The notes beneath the pieces were generated by a model. It made no database searches. It was not told the origin of the DNA and was given only the letters and a program-made list of their open reading frames with translations. Position numbers and translations under genes: made by a program. A DNA stretch of 34,477 nt from Oscillospiraceae bacterium (lineage in GTDB: Bacteria; Bacillota; Clostridia; Oscillospirales; Oscillospiraceae), in the NCBI GenBank assembly GCA_020025715.1, contig JAHHRQ010000014.1:1-34477 (forward strand), written 5' to 3'. Below, piece after piece: positions 1-8,370 of this stretch. The stretch's first letter is position 1, and each line of letters opens with the position of its first letter.

Positions 1-81
1 TTTTTTCCACATTATATCATAGGAATTGTGGGAAATAAAGCGATACGGCGGGGAAAAGCAGGGGAGTTACTATAAATAAAA

Positions 82-104
82 AAGGGTGCGCCGAACGCAC
101 CCTT
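82..104 (-). terminator. Rho-independent terminator of the DUF896 gene
   Basis: The arms AAGGGTGCG and CGCACCCTT form a 9-bp perfect stem with a 5-base loop. Read on the minus strand, the stem is followed by a T-rich run (plus positions 71-83). It lies 5 bases after the stop codon of the minus-strand gene. Confidence 0.85.
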
Positions 105-108
105 AAAA

Positions 109-315
109 TTATTTCTGTTTTTGCTGAAGCTTGTGGCGCTTTCCGTCGGGAGTCTGAATGACAACGCTTTCCAGAACGGATTTTGCATTTGCACGGATTG
201 CACCTAAATACTCCTGCCGAAGCTCTGCACGCTCTGCGGTTTCAGCCTCGGTAAGCTCACGCATTTTTGCTATGCGGGCAAGCTCATTTATTCTGTCAAT
301 CTTTTCTTTTTCCAT
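109..315 (-). CDS. DUF896 family protein (YnzC/UPF0291-like)
   Basis: A 68-residue, highly charged, helical protein with the family's N-terminal pattern KIDRINELARIAK, then LTEAE, then ELRQEYL. The family (UPF0291, for example YnzC of Bacillus subtilis) is a small cytoplasmic two-helix protein of unclear function, sometimes linked to the SOS response by gene position. Length and composition fit the full family domain. The start is the ATG at 315, preceded on the minus strand by AGAGG. A promoter lies 31-59 bases upstream and a terminator directly follows, so this is a single-gene transcript, divergent from typA. Confidence 0.88.
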   Translation of the reverse strand: MEKEKIDRINELARIAKMRELTEAETAERAELRQEYLGAIRANAKSVLESVVIQTPDGKRHKLQQKQK

Positions 316-345
316 GATAACCTCTTATTTTAAAAGTTATTTACG

Positions 346-374
346 ATAATACCACGGCTTATGCCCTATTTCAA
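346..374 (-). promoter_or_regulatory. Sigma-A type promoter for the DUF896 gene
   Basis: On the minus strand TTGAAA (374-369) is followed after exactly 17 bases by TATTAT (351-346), about 30 bases ahead of the start codon. It matches the housekeeping consensus well. Confidence 0.6.
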
Positions 375-491
375 GCTCAGACAGCCGAAATCATTTTTTT
401 AACCTTAAAACCGCGTTTAGACAATTTGAGGAATATAAGGAAAAAATGGTAAGTTTCCCTGTATTATCAAGGCTTTTTTAATAAATAAGCC

Positions 492-520
492 TTGCGCTTT
501 TCTACATTTTGTGTTAGAAT
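492..520 (+). promoter_or_regulatory. Sigma-A type promoter for typA
   Basis: TTGCGC (492-497) and TAGAAT (515-520) are spaced by 17 bases, about 50 bases upstream of the typA start codon. The -35 box is only a partial match to TTGACA. Confidence 0.5.
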
Positions 521-569
521 TCTAATTTGTGTTCTAATAAAAGTCTGAAATATAAGGTGATATAATTAT

Positions 570-2390
570 ATGGATAAACTTAGAAATGTAGCGATAATTG
601 CACACGTTGACCATGGTAAGACTACCCTTGTTGATGAGATGCTGAAACAGGGCGGCGTATACCGTGAAAATCAGGAAATCGTGGACAGAGTTATGGACTC
701 CGGCGACCTTGAGCGTGAGCGCGGCATTACTATTATGGCCAAAAATACCGCCGTTTGGTACGGCGATACCAAAATAAACATTGTTGATACCCCGGGACAT
801 GCTGACTTCGGCGGAGAGGTTGAGCGTGTTCTCAAAATGGTAAACGGTGTTATCCTTCTTGTTGATGCCTCTGAGGGCGCAATGCCTCAGACCCGCTTCG
901 TGCTCAGCAGAGCACTGGAACTGGGCCACAGAGTCATTGTTGTTGTAAACAAGATCGATAAGCCCGACCAGAGAATTCACGAGGTTGTGGATGAGGTTCT
1001 GGAGCTTCTCATGGATCTGGATGCTACCGACGAGCAGCTGGATTCCCCCATGCTCTTCTGCTCCGGCAGAAACGGCACCGCAAGCTACTCTCCCGACGTT
1101 GTGGGTACTGACCTCAAGCCCCTTTTCGAGACTATTCTGGAGTACATCCCCGCACCTGAGCAGGATGTTGAAAAGCCTTTCCAGATGCTGGTCAGCAGCC
1201 TTGACTACAACGAGTACGTGGGCAGAATTGCAATCGGCCGCATTGAGAGAGGTATCATAAAGCAGAATCAGGAAATCGAAGTCTGCAACTACCATGACCC
1301 CGACAGCCCCACAAGAAAGGGCAAAGCCGTTTCCCTCTACCAGTATGAGGGCCTGGGCAAGGTTCCCGTAACTGAGGCAGGCGCCGGCAATATCATTGCA
1401 ATGAGCGGTCTGGGCGATATAAGCATAGGCGATACTGTGTGCGCTAAGGGCTTTGCAGAGCCTCTGCCTTTCGTTAAAATCGGTGCACCTACCGTTGAAA
1501 TGACCTTCTCCGTCAACGACAGCCCCTACGCCGGCCGTGAGGGTAAGTTCGTTACCTCAAGACAGATAAAGGACAGACTCACTAAGGAAACCATGAAGGA
1601 TGTTTCCCTGAGAGTTACCGAAATCCCCGACTCCACTGAGGGCTTCAATGTTGCAGGCCGCGGTGAAATGAGCCTTTCCATTCTTATTGAAACCATGCGC
1701 CGTGAAGGCTATGAATTCCAGGTTTCTCCTCCCCGTGTTCTCTACCGTGAGATAGACGGCAAGAAGTGCGAGCCTATCGAGCGCGTTGTTGTTGACGTTC
1801 CTCAGGATTACATGGGTTCCGTTATGGAGAAGCTGGGCGCCAGAAAGGGCGAGTTCCTTGAAATGACTCCTGTGGGAAACCGCATGAAGATGGAATTCCT
1901 TGTTCCTTCCAGAGGCCTTTTCGGTTACAGAAACGAGTTTCTGACCGATACCAAGGGCGAGGGTATTCTGGCATCTGTGTTTGAAAACTACCAGCCCTTC
2001 AAGGGTGATATTGCAAGACGCAGCACCGGTTCTCTTATCGCTTTCGAGACAGGCGAGGCCTGTGCTTACGGTATCTGGAACGCTCAGGACAGAGGCGCAA
2101 TGTTCATAACCCCCGGAACCAAGGTTTATGCCGGTATGATAGTCGGTGTATGCCCCAAGAGCGAGGACGTCAATGTTAACGTCTGCCGCACAAAGCACCT
2201 GACCAACACCCGTGCTTCCGGTTCCGATGAGGCACTGAGACTTGTACCTGCAAGACAGATGAGCCTTGAGCAGTGCCTTGAGTTCCTGGCTGATGACGAG
2301 CTTCTGGAGGTCACTCCCCAGAATCTGCGCCTGAGAAAGAGCATTCTTGACCACAGCCAGAGAATGAAGAACCTGATGCGTAACAGATAA
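570..2390 (+). CDS. typA: Translational GTPase TypA/BipA
   Basis: A 606-residue GTPase of the EF-G/LepA superfamily that binds the ribosome and supports 50S assembly and stress adaptation. The G1 motif AHVDHGKTT is at residues 11-19, the G2 motif RGITI at 51-55, the G3 motif DTPGH at 73-77 and NKID at 127-130. Domain II, the EF-G-like domains III and V, and the TypA-specific C-terminal region (ending near LRKSILDHSQR) follow. Length is normal for the family. The start is ATG with AAGGTGA nine bases upstream. The gene is read alone; the next gene has its own promoter. Codon use is biased, consistent with high expression. Confidence 0.97.
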   Translation: MDKLRNVAIIAHVDHGKTTLVDEMLKQGGVYRENQEIVDRVMDSGDLERERGITIMAKNTAVWYGDTKINIVDTPGHADFGGEVERVLKMVNGVILLVDASEGAMPQTRFVLSRALELGHRVIVVVNKIDKPDQRIHEVVDEVLELLMDLDATDEQLDSPMLFCSGRNGTASYSPDVVGTDLKPLFETILEYIPAPEQDVEKPFQMLVSSLDYNEYVGRIAIGRIERGIIKQNQEIEVCNYHDPDSPTRKGKAVSLYQYEGLGKVPVTEAGAGNIIAMSGLGDISIGDTVCAKGFAEPLPFVKIGAPTVEMTFSVNDSPYAGREGKFVTSRQIKDRLTKETMKDVSLRVTEIPDSTEGFNVAGRGEMSLSILIETMRREGYEFQVSPPRVLYREIDGKKCEPIERVVVDVPQDYMGSVMEKLGARKGEFLEMTPVGNRMKMEFLVPSRGLFGYRNEFLTDTKGEGILASVFENYQPFKGDIARRSTGSLIAFETGEACAYGIWNAQDRGAMFITPGTKVYAGMIVGVCPKSEDVNVNVCRTKHLTNTRASGSDEALRLVPARQMSLEQCLEFLADDELLEVTPQNLRLRKSILDHSQRMKNLMRNR

Positions 2391-2475
2391 CTATACAAAA
2401 TTCATAAATTTAAAACGCTAAAGCACTAATAATTTAGAGATTTATACAAAAGTTTTCATTGGTTACACAATGAAA

Positions 2476-2504
2476 TTGAAATATCGGGCTGAATATCTTA
2501 AAAT
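2476..2504 (+). promoter_or_regulatory. Promoter of the first Opp operon
   Basis: TTGAAA (2476-2481) and TAAAAT (2499-2504) are separated by exactly 17 bases. Transcription would begin near 2511, giving an untranslated leader of about 187 bases before the lipoprotein gene. Confidence 0.6.
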
Positions 2505-2510
2505 AAAAGA

Positions 2511-2697
2511 TAACATGCTAATGGCATATCGCCAGTAAAGCGCTAAAGTGCGAATAAAGCTTCGCACAGCCAAGGCGGGCCCGCCTTGTGGTTTGCAAAG
2601 CAAACCACAAAGATATTTCGTAACCGTGAAAGCGGGTATCCGCCCTTTAAATTGTATGCTGCGGTGAAAGCCGCGCTAAATAAAAGGAGGAAAAACA
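2511..2697 (+). promoter_or_regulatory. Hairpin-rich 5' leader of the first Opp operon
   Basis: Several stems lie in series: TGGC/GCCA at 2522-2534; GTGCGAA/TTCGCAC at 2548-2567; the perfect 18-base palindrome CAAGGCGGGCCCGCCTTG at 2571-2588; the 11-bp stem TTGTGGTTTGC/GCAAACCACAA at 2586-2610; GCGG/CCGC at 2632-2643; and GCGG/CCGC at 2661-2674. The motif GTGAAAGC occurs twice, just before and inside the last two hairpins. No stem is followed by a T-tract, so it does not look like a simple attenuator. I do not recognise a known riboswitch. A strong AAAAGGAGG lies just ahead of the start codon. Possible roles are mRNA stabilisation or binding of a regulator. Confidence 0.55.
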
Positions 2698-5013
2698 ATG
2701 AAAAAGCTGATCGCTTTACTGCTCGCTGTTATGATGGTATTCTCTCTTGCAGCTTGCGGTGAAAAGCCTGCTGAGGCACCTGAAGAGTCTGCTGCTCCCA
2801 CAGATGCTCCCGCAGATGCTCCCGAAGAAGTCTCTGTCGATGAATCCAAAATCGTAGAGCTTAAGACAATGAACGGCAAGGAATATGGTGTAGACTATAT
2901 TTCCCTGTACAAACAGTTCGGCAAGGAAGTCAGCATTGCTGACGTCATTGAGGACGAAGAGACCGGTACCGCTTACATCGAGCGTGACGGTAAGTTCTAC
3001 ACCCTCGGTCTTGACTTCCTGAGCCGCGCAATGGTTTACAACACCACTGTTCCTGAAGACGGCGAGTGGGAAACCGAGAATGACGTTTACGCCGACTGGT
3101 GGAGACTGTACATCACCCGTTGGAACCAGCTCCTTCCCGAAATTCCCCTCTACTCCGATGAGTACTATGATTTCTACAATGCTCAGATAAAGGGTGTTGA
3201 GGAATTCCCCACCAACCCCTACTGGACTCCCTGCCAGGCTTCCATTGACTGGACCTCTGAAAAGTCCGACAACTCCATCATCTTCGGCAGCACCACTGAG
3301 CTTTCCGGTAAGTTCCGTATGGCTACATTTGCTGCTACCAACCCCGCTGCTTCTGATAGTGATATTCAGAAGCTCATAACCGGTCTTGGCACTGTTGAGC
3401 AGACTCCCGACGGCAACTTCGAGTGGAACCCCACTGTTGTTAAGGAGCACGAGCAGGTTGTTAATGAAGACGGCAGCGAAACCTTCATCATCACTCTTAA
3501 CGAGGATCTGAAGTTCTCCGATGGTTCTCCCATCACTGCTAAGAACTACCTCGTTACTCCTCTGGTATTCTCCACTCCTGTTGCAGCTCAGGCTGCCGGT
3601 ATGGATCATGCCGCAGGTATGCAGTATGTAGGCTTCAAGAGCTTTGATGCTTACACCGGCCCCGGCTGCCCCGCAGAGGTTCCCGCACTTGACGGTGAAG
3701 GCAACCCTGTTACCGACGCTGACGGCAATCCTCAGGTCAACAAGACCTCCAAGGAATTCGCCGGCTTCCGTCTCCTTGGCGATTACCAGTTCTCCGTAAC
3801 TGTTGACGCTCAGTACCTCCCCTACTTCTATGCAATTATATACGCTTCCTTTGAGCCTCAGCCCATGGGCCTGTTCCTGAAGGATGCCGACATCAAGGAT
3901 GACGGCAACGGCGCATACTTAACCGATGATTTCTATGCAAAGAACGGCGACAAGTACGTTATGGCCGACCACATCTACAAGGGCGCATGGAACACCGACA
4001 GCACCTACCCCTACTCCGGTCCTTACATGATCTCCAAGTGGGATGACTCCGACAAGTCCGTTGTTCTTACTGCAAACCCCGAGTACAAGGGCAACATGGA
4101 AGGCAAGAAGCCCGCTATCGAGAAGATCGTTTACAAGATGATCGTTTCCGCAACCCAGCTTGAGGACCTGAAGTCCGGCGGTGTTGACGTTCTGGCTGCA
4201 ATCAACGGCGGCGAGGGCATCTCCGAAGGCCTGGCTCTCTGCGATGCAAATCCCGACAAGTTCGTTTACAACCACTACAGCCGCGCAGGCTATGGTAAGC
4301 TGGGCTTCCGTGCCGACTTCGGCCCTGTCCAGTTCCAGGAAGTCCGTCAGGCTATCGCATACTGCATGGACAGAGCAAAGTTCGCTAAGGACTTCACCGG
4401 CGGCTACGGCGGTGCAGTTGACGGACCTTACTACTCCGGTTCCTGGATGTACAAGGAAGCTATCGGCGACGGTATGATGCTGAATGCTTACGCTACTTCC
4501 GTTGACAGCGCTATCGCTGTTCTGGAGGAAGGCGGCTGGGTATACGCAGCTGACGGTTCCGATTACACCTCCGGCGTACGTTACAAGAAGATCCCCGCAT
4601 CCGAGATGGATCCCCGCGATATTAGCTTCGCTTCCAAGGACGGCGCTTACAAGACCGAGAAGATCGGCGACGACTACTACATGCCTCTGGTACTCAACTG
4701 GTACGGAACTACTCCCAACCCTGTTTCCGACCTGCTGATGACCGGCTTCCTTGAGAACGTGAACATGAAGAATGCAGGCTTTGCAATCCAGTACACTCTG
4801 GGTGACTTCGGCCCCATGATGGATGAGCTGGCTCAGGCTCCTATCTACGGCTTCTACAGCGGTACTCCTCTGTACACCTGCTTCAACTTCGCAACCGGTT
4901 ATCCCTCTGCTGTCTATGACTACGCATTCAACCTGACCATAGACCCCGCAGAGTTCGATACTTACAGCCAGTTCTACATCAAGGATATGGCTGACGCTTA
5001 CTGGCTTCAGTAA
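2698..5013 (+). CDS. Oligopeptide-type ABC transporter substrate-binding lipoprotein, apparently circularly permuted
   Basis: A 771-residue extracytoplasmic solute-binding protein of the SBP_bac_5 (OppA/DppA) type. Residues 1-20 are a lipoprotein signal with lipobox LAAC (Cys20), followed by a Pro/Ala/Glu-rich linker. The usual start of the binding domain (IIFGSTTELSGKFR) appears only near residue 194 and runs through typical motifs (LKFSDGSPITAKNYL, GYGKLGFRADFGP, VRQAIAYCMDR). Residues 130-187 (RWNQLLPEIPLYSDEYYD, then NPYW) resemble the segment that normally ends this family, while the actual C-terminus stops shortly after FNFATGYPSAVYDY. The order therefore looks circularly permuted. First gene of the operon; partner permeases and ATPases follow. 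The substrate is unknown, probably peptides. Confidence 0.9.
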   Translation: MKKLIALLLAVMMVFSLAACGEKPAEAPEESAAPTDAPADAPEEVSVDESKIVELKTMNGKEYGVDYISLYKQFGKEVSIADVIEDEETGTAYIERDGKFYTLGLDFLSRAMVYNTTVPEDGEWETENDVYADWWRLYITRWNQLLPEIPLYSDEYYDFYNAQIKGVEEFPTNPYWTPCQASIDWTSEKSDNSIIFGSTTELSGKFRMATFAATNPAASDSDIQKLITGLGTVEQTPDGNFEWNPTVVKEHEQVVNEDGSETFIITLNEDLKFSDGSPITAKNYLVTPLVFSTPVAAQAAGMDHAAGMQYVGFKSFDAYTGPGCPAEVPALDGEGNPVTDADGNPQVNKTSKEFAGFRLLGDYQFSVTVDAQYLPYFYAIIYASFEPQPMGLFLKDADIKDDGNGAYLTDDFYAKNGDKYVMADHIYKGAWNTDSTYPYSGPYMISKWDDSDKSVVLTANPEYKGNMEGKKPAIEKIVYKMIVSATQLEDLKSGGVDVLAAINGGEGISEGLALCDANPDKFVYNHYSRAGYGKLGFRADFGPVQFQEVRQAIAYCMDRAKFAKDFTGGYGGAVDGPYYSGSWMYKEAIGDGMMLNAYATSVDSAIAVLEEGGWVYAADGSDYTSGVRYKKIPASEMDPRDISFASKDGAYKTEKIGDDYYMPLVLNWYGTTPNPVSDLLMTGFLENVNMKNAGFAIQYTLGDFGPMMDELAQAPIYGFYSGTPLYTCFNFATGYPSAVYDYAFNLTIDPAEFDTYSQFYIKDMADAYWLQ

Positions 5014-5052
5014 TTTTAACGTCCCTTTTAAGGGATAACTAATAATAGCGCC

Positions 5053-5082
5053 GCGGAAGAGGGGCGTTTGCCCCTCTTCCGC
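5053..5082 (+). terminator. Strong hairpin after the lipoprotein gene (no T-tract)
   Basis: The arms GCGGAAGAGGGGC and GCCCCTCTTCCGC form a perfect 13-bp stem with loop GTTT, 39 bases after the lipoprotein stop. Only scattered Ts follow, so it is more likely a 3'-protecting or partial-termination hairpin. Such a hairpin would give more lipoprotein than permease mRNA, as is common for solute-binding protein genes. Confidence 0.6.
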
Positions 5083-5161
5083 ATTGCGCTTTAAACATGA
5101 GAAAGAATTATCCCGAAAAACAAAGAATGCTGCATAAAAATCAGGAAAAATGTGGCAAAAT

Positions 5162-5211
5162 CCTGTATATAATTAAGAAGTAAGACAGGAGACTTTTTAA
5201 TTATATACAGG
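5162..5211. repeat. 20-bp inverted repeat upstream of the first permease gene
   Basis: The arms CCTGTATATAATTAAGAAGT (5162-5181) and ACTTTTTAATTATATACAGG (5192-5211) pair over 20 bp with one G-U wobble around a 10-base loop; the outer 15 bp are perfect. It contains a TATAAT-like box, but I see no matching -35 box. It could be an RNase III processing stem, a two-fold operator, or the remnant of a small mobile repeat. Confidence 0.7.
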
Positions 5212-5279
5212 GTAGAAACCGACCCGTAACGGCGGGCGAGTAATTTATCCGTTTAACAGGCAAGAAATGAGGAATGACT

Positions 5280-6323
5280 ATGCTAAAATACAGCCTGAAA
5301 AGAATTGGGTACATGCTGATAGTATTGATACTGCTCTCCTTCATTATGTTCATGATTTACAGCCTTGTTCCCTCCAACAGAGCCTATCAGGACGCTAAAG
5401 CGCAGGTACAGGCAATGAAAAACACAATTCCAAAAGGACAAATGGAAGAATATTTTGATAAGCTATATCTGGAATATCAGCGCAAATACGGTACTGATAC
5501 AGACAATCAGCTTGTAAGATATCTTCGCTGGGTAGGCGTTGCCCCTCTGTATGACGGCTCATATAACGGCCTTTTACAGGGCAATCTGGGCTGGTCTTAT
5601 GACAAACAGAAGCCTGTTCTTGAGGTGGTAGGTCCTCCTATGAAGAACACCATCAAGATCAATATTTTCGCCACTATTCTTGCCCTCGGAATTACCATTC
5701 CCTTAGGTATTCACTGTGCAGTTAAGAGAGGCTCGGCTTTTGATCAGGGCGTTCAGGTTCTGACCATTGTGGGTTACAGCTTACCGACCTTCCTTATATC
5801 TATACTTTTCATATGGCTGTTCTGCTCAAAGCTACATATCTTCCCGCCAAGCGGTATGCAGACGCCGGGTTCAAACTATGTGGGTATGAAGAGATTCTGG
5901 GATCAGCTCTATTATCTGGCTCTTCCCCTTATCACCATGACCTTCTGCTCACTGGGCGGTATGACAAGATACGTCCGTGCATCTATGATCGAAGCTCTTT
6001 CTCTGGACTGCATCAAGACTGCCAGAGCCAAGGGTCTCCGCGAGAGAGCAGTTATCTACTCCCACGCATGGCGTAACGCTCTTATCCCCATCGTAACTCT
6101 GGTTGTCGGCTGGTTCCTCGGTATCTTCGCCGGTTCTCTGGTTATTGAGGATATGTTTGCTTTAAACGGTATGGGCAGACTTATGATTCAGTCTCTTCGT
6201 TCCGCTGACTATGACGTTGTTCTGCTGATGCAGATGTTCTATGTTGCAGTTTCACTTATCGGTAACCTTATAATCGATATTATCTACGGTCTGGTTGACC
6301 CCAGAGTCCGCGTTTCAAAGTAA
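5280..6323 (+). CDS. ABC transporter permease, OppB/DppB family
   Basis: A 347-residue inner-membrane permease of the BPD_transp_1 family. TM1 spans about residues 9-30, followed by a long charged extracytoplasmic segment (31-115) that contains the family landmark GNLGWS (101-106), then five more membrane helices. The cytoplasmic EAA loop, which contacts the ATPase, is at about 236-253 (EALSLDCIKTARAKG). The segment after TM1 includes a predicted helix rich in Gln, Lys and Tyr and is longer than usual. An in-frame ATG at 5274 also exists, but GAGGA (5269-5273) abuts it. The ATG at 5280 has correct spacing, so I chose that one. It pairs with the propeller-bearing OppC encoded directly downstream. 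Confidence 0.93.
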   Translation: MLKYSLKRIGYMLIVLILLSFIMFMIYSLVPSNRAYQDAKAQVQAMKNTIPKGQMEEYFDKLYLEYQRKYGTDTDNQLVRYLRWVGVAPLYDGSYNGLLQGNLGWSYDKQKPVLEVVGPPMKNTIKINIFATILALGITIPLGIHCAVKRGSAFDQGVQVLTIVGYSLPTFLISILFIWLFCSKLHIFPPSGMQTPGSNYVGMKRFWDQLYYLALPLITMTFCSLGGMTRYVRASMIEALSLDCIKTARAKGLRERAVIYSHAWRNALIPIVTLVVGWFLGIFAGSLVIEDMFALNGMGRLMIQSLRSADYDVVLLMQMFYVAVSLIGNLIIDIIYGLVDPRVRVSK

Positions 6324-6336
6324 GGAGGAGAGGAAA

Positions 6337-8358
6337 ATGAGCAAAAACTTTAAAAAGTCCTCTCAGGACTTCTTGAAAAAAGCAGGCTCCGCTGTGGGCA
6401 AAGCAGGTAAAACTGTCGGCAGCTGGGTTGGCCGTCTGTGGAGAGGCGGAAGCAACTCCCTGGCAGATGAAATGTCTGCTACCGGTGCTGACGCTGCAAA
6501 GGCTGCCGACGTTGAAGAAATCGTCAGCCCCGGCAGACAGATTTTAAATAACTTCCTTGAAAAGAAACTGGCAGTAGGCGCTCTTATCCTGCTGGCTGTC
6601 ATGTTTATCACCATGTTTATCGGCCCTCTTATGATGCCGAAATACAGAGATGCCTACACTGAGGTTACTCAGAAGAGCATCCCTCCCACAATGTCCATGA
6701 TGTCCGTCCCCAGAGAACTCCGGGGCGACGTTAAGATGATAGACGGCTTCGGTTCATTCACCGTCGGCCTTTCAAACGCCGGTAAGGTCTATGTCTGGGG
6801 CTCCACCAAAATCGGTACAACCGGTATTGACGTTGCTGATATTCCTCAGGAAGTTCAGGATGCAAATATCGTAATGGTTGCCGCCGGTATTGACCACATT
6901 GTTGCCATTGCCGACACCGGTAAGGTTTACTGCTGGGGCAGCAACAAGCTGGGTCAGTTCGGTACTGAAAAGGAAGCCCGCGAGAGAGGCGAGGATATTA
7001 ACCCCAATATCGCCTACGAGCCTGAAATTCTCAGCACTTCCGGAATTGACGTAAGCCGTATTAAAAAGCTGACCTGCGGTTATCAGACCTCTGCCATTAT
7101 CCTTGATGACGGCACTCTGTACCTCTGGGGTAACAAAAACGCATACACCAATATGGACCTGTTCCTTGCAGCAGGCAATATGTACGATCTGGACTTCACC
7201 CTTAACTATATCGTCGGTATCAACGGTAAGAGACACACTATCTACACCGGTTCCCGCGGACTTTACGACGTAGTAAGACCTAACCTTGACCAGAGAACCG
7301 AGTCCATTAAGGACTTCATCGGCAAGCGCAAGATTGAACGTATAGTGGCAACCTCCACTTCTCTCGCACTTATGCTTAATGACGGTTCTGTCTGCTTCGC
7401 AGGTGACTTCCCCAGCGGCGTTATCCCCGCACCTAACCTTCCCGCTGATGAACACTTTGTTGATATAGTGGGTGGTTCCTACCATTACAGCGGTATCACC
7501 GATAAGGGCAATGTTTACTCATGGGGTGCTGATAACCTTAACCAGTGCAATGCACCTAAGAAGATTAAGAATGTAGACAGACTCTATTCCGGCGCATTCC
7601 AGACCTACGCTGTCCGTGAGGACGGTAAGCTTCTGGATAAATGGGGCCTTAAGGGCTACCTCTTCGGTACCGATATCCACGGCGCCGATATATTCCAGCG
7701 TATCATCAACGGCGGACGTATGACCATGACCATTGGTGCTGTCTCCGTTATTATCTCCACCATCATCGGTATTATTATCGGTTGTATCGCCGGTTACTTC
7801 GGCGGAAAGGTGGATATTATCCTCATGCGTGTGGCCGAAATTTTCAGAGCCATACCCTTCCTGCCCTTCGCAATGATACTTTCCGCTGTCATGGGCAGAA
7901 TGACTCTCTCTGAGACAATGCGAATATTTATCATAATGTGTATACTTGGTGTCCTTTCATGGCCCGGCCTTGCGGTTCTGGTCAGAGGACAGGTTCTGGT
8001 TGCCCGTGAAAGCGAGTATGTAACTGCCGCTAAAGCTATGGGCGTTAAGGAAAAGACCATTGCCTTCAAGCACATTCTCCCCAACGTAATGAGCGTTATC
8101 CTTGTTACTCTGATGCTGGACTTCGGTACATGTATGCTTACTGAGTCCTCCCTGAGCTATCTGGGCTTCGGTGTTGCTTACCCCCGTCCTACATGGGGTA
8201 ATATGCTCAACGGCGCCAATAACGCTACTATTATCAATACCTACTGGTGGCAGTGGCTCTTTACCGGCATTTTCCTCGCAGTCACCACTATTTGCATTAA
8301 CATCGTGGGTGACGCACTCCGTGATGTTATGGACCCCAAGTCCAGCGTGGAAAAGTAA
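6337..8358 (+). CDS. OppC/DppC-type ABC transporter permease with an inserted RCC1-like beta-propeller
   Basis: A 673-residue protein, about twice the usual OppC length. Residues 1-78 are a basic, Ala/Gly-rich cytoplasmic tail and TM1 is at about 79-100. The normal permease core begins with FGTD at 443-446 and continues through five further helices, with the EAA loop near 557-575 (ESEYVTAAKAMGVKEK). Between TM1 and the core, about residues 130-438 carry RCC1-type repeats: 135-156, 181-209 (AAGIDHIVAIADTGKVYCWG), 245-266, a divergent one at 287-306, 336-357, 377-407 and 416-437. That makes seven, the number of blades in RCC1. Given OppC topology, the propeller should lie outside the membrane, near the docked binding protein. 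The reading frame is continuous. Start ATG with AAGGAGGAG upstream; an in-frame ATG at 6295 lies inside oppB and lacks support. Confidence 0.93.
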   Translation: MSKNFKKSSQDFLKKAGSAVGKAGKTVGSWVGRLWRGGSNSLADEMSATGADAAKAADVEEIVSPGRQILNNFLEKKLAVGALILLAVMFITMFIGPLMMPKYRDAYTEVTQKSIPPTMSMMSVPRELRGDVKMIDGFGSFTVGLSNAGKVYVWGSTKIGTTGIDVADIPQEVQDANIVMVAAGIDHIVAIADTGKVYCWGSNKLGQFGTEKEARERGEDINPNIAYEPEILSTSGIDVSRIKKLTCGYQTSAIILDDGTLYLWGNKNAYTNMDLFLAAGNMYDLDFTLNYIVGINGKRHTIYTGSRGLYDVVRPNLDQRTESIKDFIGKRKIERIVATSTSLALMLNDGSVCFAGDFPSGVIPAPNLPADEHFVDIVGGSYHYSGITDKGNVYSWGADNLNQCNAPKKIKNVDRLYSGAFQTYAVREDGKLLDKWGLKGYLFGTDIHGADIFQRIINGGRMTMTIGAVSVIISTIIGIIIGCIAGYFGGKVDIILMRVAEIFRAIPFLPFAMILSAVMGRMTLSETMRIFIIMCILGVLSWPGLAVLVRGQVLVARESEYVTAAKAMGVKEKTIAFKHILPNVMSVILVTLMLDFGTCMLTESSLSYLGFGVAYPRPTWGNMLNGANNATIINTYWWQWLFTGIFLAVTTICINIVGDALRDVMDPKSSVEK

Positions 8359-8370
8359 GGAGGGAAAGAC

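Larger units (their letters stand above)
316..569. other. Intergenic region between divergent DUF896 gene and typA
   Basis: This AT-rich stretch has no gene I can support. It contains the minus-strand promoter at 346-374, an inverted repeat CAAGGCTT (468-475) / AAGCCTTG (487-494), and the typA promoter. The inverted repeat overlaps the typA -35 box, so it could be an operator or a weak hairpin. Confidence 0.5.

Noticed and set aside
534..1295. Minus-strand frame over typA
   Set aside because: It is a mirror of the typA codons, with no independent support.
2511..2697. A T-box or other classic riboswitch in the leader
   Set aside because: I found no T-box core sequence, no terminator/antiterminator pair and no recognisable aptamer consensus.
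6337..8358. The RCC1-permease fusion as a sequencing or assembly artefact
   Set aside because: The insert lies in the middle of the permease with both permease parts in one uninterrupted frame. Codon use is uniform, and the junctions fall at the expected extracytoplasmic loop.
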